The notes beneath the pieces are model-generated. The model did no database searches and was not told the origin of the DNA. It worked only from the letters and a program-made list of their open reading frames with translations. A stretch of 64,000 nucleotides of DNA from Trebonia sp963737285 (GTDB taxonomy: Bacteria > Actinomycetota > Actinomycetes > Streptosporangiales > Streptosporangiaceae): NCBI GenBank assembly GCA_963737285.1, contig CAVTRT010000003.1:4340001-4404000 (forward strand), read 5' to 3'. The position numbers and the translations under genes were made by a program. This document shows, in pieces, positions 60,637 to 64,000 of this stretch. The first letter of the stretch is position 1; each line of letters starts with the position of its first letter.

Positions 60637-60856
60637 CGGGTGAGGGCTGACTCGTTTCTACTGGAAGCATACCAAAAGCGACTAAATATGTGCACCCTGT
60701 TACCGGCGAGATGAGCCGGGCCACTGGGGTCAGTGATGCGCAAAGGCCATGACGCTACGCCGCTGCCGCAAAACCGAATTTTCTGACCGGCAACTTGCCG
60801 GGCCGGACGGGGAAGATCAGTGACATTAGTCGCATTGCGGGAAGGTTTCGCGCGTG

Positions 60857-61117
60857 TTAGCCGCCCGCAAATGGAGGCAGCACCTCGATCGTCGCGCCCT
60901 CCTCCAAGACGGTTTCCTCGTGCGCGCCACGGTGCACCGGCAGCGCGTTGACAAGGAAAGATGACCGCGAGAGCACCTGACGCAACTGGTCTTCCCCGGG
61001 CCTGGCGGCAAGCACGTCCGCCAATGCTCCAGCCAGCGTGACCGCCTCGACGGACTCCTGCGCCGTGCCCGCGGCGTCCTTCGCCGCGGCCCAGTACCTG
61101 ATAGTTACCTTGGCCAT
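60857..61117 (-). CDS. MoaD/ThiS family sulfur-carrier-like protein
   Basis: 86 residues from the ATG of MAKVTIRYWAAAKDAAGTA. It has the ubiquitin-like beta-grasp pattern (TLAGALADVLAA, ATIEVLPPFAGG) and ends in Gly-Gly, the site of adenylation and thiocarboxylation in MoaD/ThiS. It is divergent from glnR. Whether it serves molybdopterin or another sulfur carrier pathway is open; no MoaE partner is in the window. Confidence 0.85.
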   Translation of the reverse strand: MAKVTIRYWAAAKDAAGTAQESVEAVTLAGALADVLAARPGEDQLRQVLSRSSFLVNALPVHRGAHEETVLEEGATIEVLPPFAGG

Positions 61118-61153
61118 GTCAGTTATCCTCAGCTCAACGGGATCCGGGCGATG

Positions 61154-61183
61154 TTGCCCCCAGGTCCCGTTTGTGTTTATACA
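61154..61183 (+). promoter_or_regulatory. candidate glnR promoter
   Basis: TTGCCC and TATACA with an 18-nt spacer, about 46 bp upstream of the glnR GTG. A second -10-like GATAAT lies just downstream. Confidence 0.45.
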
Positions 61184-61228
61184 GATAATGATGGCGCGTC
61201 CTGCGCCACAGTCTGGAGGTGGCAACAG

Positions 61229-61966
61229 GTGAGCGAGTTGCTGTTGGTAACGAGCGTCCTCGAGCCTTCGGCGGAGGTCCTGCCCGCGCTGGGCCTGCTG
61301 CTGCACACTGTCCGGGTGCTGCCCGCGGACGCGTCCGCGCTCGTTGAGGCACCGCCGACTGACCTAGTGCTCGTGGACGCGCGACGCGACCTCGCGCATG
61401 CCAAGAGTATCTGTCGGCTACTCCACACGACGGGCCTCGACTGCCCGCTGTTCGCTATCGTCACTGAAGGCGGGCTGGCGGCGGTCAGCGCCGACTGGAA
61501 CACCGACGACGTAATCCTTGCCACCGCCGGTCCCGCCGAGGTCGAGGCCCGGCTGCGGCTGGCCCTGGGACGGCGCGCGATGCGAGTTGCGGCCGACGCC
61601 CCAGACGAGATCCGGTCCGGTGACCTGGCCATCGATGAGGCGACCTACTCCGCCCGGCTGCGCGGCCGGGTGCTTGACCTGACCTTCAAGGAGTTCGAGC
61701 TCCTCAAGTTCCTCGCCCAGCACCCAGGGCGCGTCTTCACCCGGGCGCACCTGCTGCAGGAGGTGTGGGGCTACGACTACTTCGGCGGCACCCGGACCGT
61801 TGACGTGCACGTCCGGCGGTTGCGCGCCAAGCTCGGCCCTGAGCACGAGGCCCTGATCGGCACCGTGCGGAACGTCGGGTACCGGTTCGTGCCAGTGAAG
61901 GGCTCCTCCGAGGACCGCAACCTGCTGGCCAGCGACGCCACCCCCGCCGTTACGGCGGACCGGTGA
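61229..61966 (+). CDS. glnR: GlnR, orphan response regulator of nitrogen metabolism
   Basis: 245 residues from a GTG with GGAGGT 8 nt upstream. The N-terminal domain (LLLVTSVLEPSAEVLPALGL, VDARRDLAHAKSICRLLHTT, VTEGGLAAVSADW) and C-terminal OmpR winged helix (DLTFKEFELLKFLAQHPGRV, LLQEVWGYDYFGGTRTVDV, LIGTVRNVGYRFV) match Streptomyces GlnR closely. GlnR activates glutamine synthetase and ammonium transport genes under nitrogen limitation. It has no partner kinase, as in that family. mshD overlaps its stop (GTGA). Confidence 0.9.
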   Translation: MSELLLVTSVLEPSAEVLPALGLLLHTVRVLPADASALVEAPPTDLVLVDARRDLAHAKSICRLLHTTGLDCPLFAIVTEGGLAAVSADWNTDDVILATAGPAEVEARLRLALGRRAMRVAADAPDEIRSGDLAIDEATYSARLRGRVLDLTFKEFELLKFLAQHPGRVFTRAHLLQEVWGYDYFGGTRTVDVHVRRLRAKLGPEHEALIGTVRNVGYRFVPVKGSSEDRNLLASDATPAVTADR

Positions 61967-62988
61967 CGCGCGCAGTTCCCCCGAACCCGGCCCCCCCGAT
62001 CACTGAAGGACCCCTCTCCCCGGCTGCGGCCGCGCTCGTCCTCGGCCTTGCCCAGGCAGCCCGCCAGGCCGACGGCGTCCCCCCTGTCTCGGAGCACACC
62101 CTGCTGCACGTCCAGCACCCGGACACGCGGCCAGACGGGCCAGACGGGCCAGACGGCAGCGATGCCACCGGGGCCGCTCGCGACCTGATCGTCGTCAGCG
62201 ACGGGACCGCCGTCGCGTACGCTCACCTAGACCTCGCCCCCGACCCGGATACCGGCGACCTCAGCGGCGAGCTCGTGGTCCATCCCGCGCATCGTCGGCG
62301 TGGGTATGGCAGCGCGCTGGTCGCGGCCTTGCTCTGCGGTCTGCCCGCTGGAACTGCTCATGGCGCGAGCGCTCCCGGGGACTCCCGCGGCGGCGGCATC
62401 CGGCTGTGGGCGCATGGCGACCTGCCGTCTGCCGAGGGGTTCGCCGTCGCCAGGGGATTTCGCCGGGCACGGTCCCTGTGGCAGATGCGCAGGCAGCTCG
62501 CGGCTGGGCCGCAGCTGCCCGACCCGGTCTTTCCCCCGGGGGTGACGGTGCGGACGTTCGTGCCTGGCAAGGATGAGCAAGCATGGCTGGGCGTGAACGC
62601 CAGGGCGTTTGCCCACCATCCGGAGCAGGGCGCGTGGACCGCGGCGGACCTGGACCTCAGGGAGGCCGAGCCGTGGTTCGACCCGCAAGGCTTCTTCCTC
62701 GCTGAACGTGACGGCGAGCTCGTCGGGTTCCACTGGACGAAGATCCACTCCCACGGACCCCACGGGGCTGCGGAGGGGGAAGTTTACGTTGTCGGGATTG
62801 ACCCCGGCCGCCAAGGCGGCGGCCTCGGCCGGGCACTGACCGTCGTGGGCCTGCGGTATCTGCGAGACCGCGGGCTGGGACACGTGATGCTCTACGTCGA
62901 CGAGGAGAACGCCGCGGCCGTCCGCCTGTACACAGCCCTAGGCTTTAGCCGGTCGAACACCGACGTCATGTACCTGCGGACCCGCTGA
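61963..62988 (+). CDS. mshD: mycothiol synthase MshD
   Basis: 341 residues, two GNAT domains. The N-terminal domain has ELVVHPAHRRRGYGSALVAAL; the C-terminal domain has YVVGIDPGRQGGGLGRALTV and VMLYVDEENAAAVRLYTALGF. It acetylates Cys-GlcN-Ins, the last step of mycothiol synthesis. A 9-bp tandem repeat (GPD three times) sits near residue 58. GTG overlaps the glnR stop by 4 nt. Confidence 0.92.
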   Translation: MTRAVPPNPAPPITEGPLSPAAAALVLGLAQAARQADGVPPVSEHTLLHVQHPDTRPDGPDGPDGSDATGAARDLIVVSDGTAVAYAHLDLAPDPDTGDLSGELVVHPAHRRRGYGSALVAALLCGLPAGTAHGASAPGDSRGGGIRLWAHGDLPSAEGFAVARGFRRARSLWQMRRQLAAGPQLPDPVFPPGVTVRTFVPGKDEQAWLGVNARAFAHHPEQGAWTAADLDLREAEPWFDPQGFFLAERDGELVGFHWTKIHSHGPHGAAEGEVYVVGIDPGRQGGGLGRALTVVGLRYLRDRGLGHVMLYVDEENAAAVRLYTALGFSRSNTDVMYLRTR

Positions 62989-63008
62989 GCAGGCCGGCCG
63001 TCCGGGCA

Positions 63009-63227
63009 TCAACCACACGCTGGGGCTACTCCTAGGACAGCGTCCAGCTCCTTGCGGGTGAGCGGCCGGTCGCCACTGGCTGCCACGGCGGTAAGCACCT
63101 CTGCGTAGAGCTCGATCTCATCGAGGGCGACGCGGTCGTGCAGGCGCAGATCCAGCTGTCTGGGAATCTCGCTCACCTCCGTCGTCGCAGGCCCCTCTCG
63201 ATCGCCCTCCAGGTTACGTTGCGACAC
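63009..63227 (-). CDS. small hypothetical protein
   Basis: 72 residues, MSQRNLEGDREGPATTEVSE and a helical C-terminal region (ALDEIELYAEVLTAVAASGDRPLTRKELDAVLGV). The RPLTRKELDAVLGV end looks like a small helix-turn-helix or degron-like element. Convergent with mshD. No known function. Confidence 0.55.
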   Translation of the reverse strand: MSQRNLEGDREGPATTEVSEIPRQLDLRLHDRVALDEIELYAEVLTAVAASGDRPLTRKELDAVLGVAPACG

Positions 63228-63688
63228 CTTTCCTCCGCATGACCCATCAGGGCCATTCGCTAACCACCCTTACGTACTGTTTTACCCGCCCTTCCGGTTA
63301 CGATTCCGGAAAGTTCGCGCGAAATGCCGTCGTGATCATGTAGCGAGCACCGGCCCGCCATCCAACGGCCGCCTCATCTAGAGTATGTCACGGAACGCGC
63401 ACGCGCCATGCCCGATTGAGAACTATCCGGCACCACATGCCCCCCGCGAAAGACTACTTTCAGTAGTCAGCCAAGGGCTTTAGGTCACGCCACGTCCCTC
63501 GAAGCGGCTTCCATCGCCGGTCAAGTTGGGATATAACGGGACACTCGGCCGTTTCGGTTGCGGGCAGCACCAGTTCGGGAGAAGAGTTCAGGGGGGACCT
63601 GCACTAGACGCCACACTCCCGGCCTGCCAGACCTACAACCCGGACATCATCCCCGCAGACCTTTGGGACCAAAGATTCTCGTGATGCC
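63228..63688. other. long intergenic region upstream of the DivIVA-domain gene
   Basis: About 460 bp without a supported gene. A candidate promoter lies at 63509-63537. No further structured or repeated element was recognised by eye; AT-richer patches suggest regulatory use. Confidence 0.5.
63509..63537 (+). promoter_or_regulatory. candidate promoter of the DivIVA-domain gene
   Basis: TTCCAT and TATAAC are separated by 17 nt, giving a 5' leader of about 145 nt before the ATG. Confidence 0.4.
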
Positions 63689-64000
63689 ATGAATGAAAAC
63701 AGTGACCTCCTGCCGAATCTCCTGCATGAGGAATTCGAGATGCAGATGCGTGGCTACAGCCGTCGCCAGGTGGACGACTTCGTAGCACGCCGCAACGCCG
63801 ACATCCGGGAACTGGAACAGCGGCTCGCCCGGGCGCTTGACGAGACCGAGCACCTCCGTCGGGAGGTCGCCACCGTGCGCCAGCAGGCGCTGGCCGGGCG
63901 CCCCGCGCACGAGGAAGTCAGCGAGCGGATCGCGCAGATCCTGAAGCTCGCCGACGACGAGGCCAGGGCCCAGATGGGCAAGGCCGACGACGACATCGCC
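63689..64000 (+). CDS. DivIVA-domain protein (3' partial)
   Basis: 104 residues up to the edge, open at the end. MNENSDLLPNLLHEEFEMQ is followed by MRGYSRRQVDDFVARRNADI, the DivIVA-type membrane-curvature motif with conserved F/R positions, then a coiled coil (ELEQRLARALDETEHLRREVATVRQQ). Members mark the cell poles in actinomycetes or form cytoskeletal filaments (Wag31/DivIVA, FilP-like). Which subtype cannot be decided without the rest. Confidence 0.75.
   Translation, partial: MNENSDLLPNLLHEEFEMQMRGYSRRQVDDFVARRNADIRELEQRLARALDETEHLRREVATVRQQALAGRPAHEEVSERIAQILKLADDEARAQMGKADDDIA

Noticed and set aside
33779..63495. Shared 15-mer TCACGCCACGTCCCT at about 33779 and 63484
   Set aside because: In 64 kb of GC-rich DNA a few shared 15-mers are expected by chance, and flanks do not match.

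Overview
The window is high-GC DNA with a typical actinomycete gene set: mycothiol synthase (mshD), GlnR, BldC, Rex, the 32-residue ribosomal protein bS22, MurT/GatD, a DUF222-HNH protein and many GTG/TTG starts. It looks chromosomal, from a Streptosporangiales- or Streptomyces-like member of the Actinomycetota. The exact taxon is inferred from gene content only. I saw no tRNA, rRNA, CRISPR array, transposase or clear prophage.

Layout. (1) 1-9.9 kb: the end of a surface-polysaccharide cluster: a pyruvyl transferase (cut by the left edge), a tandem DUF4082 protein, a 2OG-Fe oxygenase, a PIG-L deacetylase, a CDP-hexose cytidylyltransferase, two related zinc-ribbon sugar methyltransferase-type proteins, a sigma factor and the priming sugar transferase. 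(2) 10-20 kb: housekeeping genes mazG, a SurA_N lipoprotein, mfd, an APS kinase with a decayed ATP-sulfurylase-like domain, a threonine dehydratase-type enzyme and bldC. (3) 20-31.6 kb: accessory and envelope genes: a lethal-factor-like zinc protease with a small downstream partner, a System II cytochrome c maturation operon (tlpA/resB/ccsB, no ccdA), a DUF222-HNH protein with an eight-copy repeat, an SPFH protein with an overlapping partner, and an AfsR-like TPR regulator without an NTPase. (4) 31.6-40.3 kb: haem synthesis, rex-hemA-hemC-cobA/hemD-hemB then primpol-hemL, with a near-perfect Rex operator upstream of rex. (5) 40-50.7 kb: glutaredoxin, a repeat-rich ABM-domain protein, bS22, an excisionase-like HTH, acuC, proC, proline dehydrogenase, ygfZ, fur, nitrobindin, DsrE and gatD/murT. 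(6) 50.7-56.8 kb: phosphate uptake, a GntR regulator divergent from pstSCAB with PHO-box-like repeats on both strands between them, and convergent phoU. (7) 56.8-64 kb: a sulfur-transfer operon with a cysteine-containing leader peptide, an ECF sigma/anti-sigma pair, a MoaD-like protein, glnR-mshD and the start of a DivIVA-domain protein.

Two features run through the window. Eight conserved genes (mfd, ccsB, the SPFH gene, proline dehydrogenase, pstC, pstB, a thioredoxin-like gene and the ABM gene) are interrupted by small indels, often in G or C runs. Assembly error is the simplest explanation, but real hypermutability is not excluded. In-frame tandem repeats with a 15-bp unit (or 30/45 bp) occur in at least seven unrelated loci, and this is the most unusual large-scale pattern I found.

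The regulatory sites fit their neighbours: Rex links NADH/NAD+ to haem synthesis, the PHO boxes put pst (and probably the GntR gene) under PhoP, and the leader peptide suggests cysteine-responsive control of the sulfurtransferase operon.
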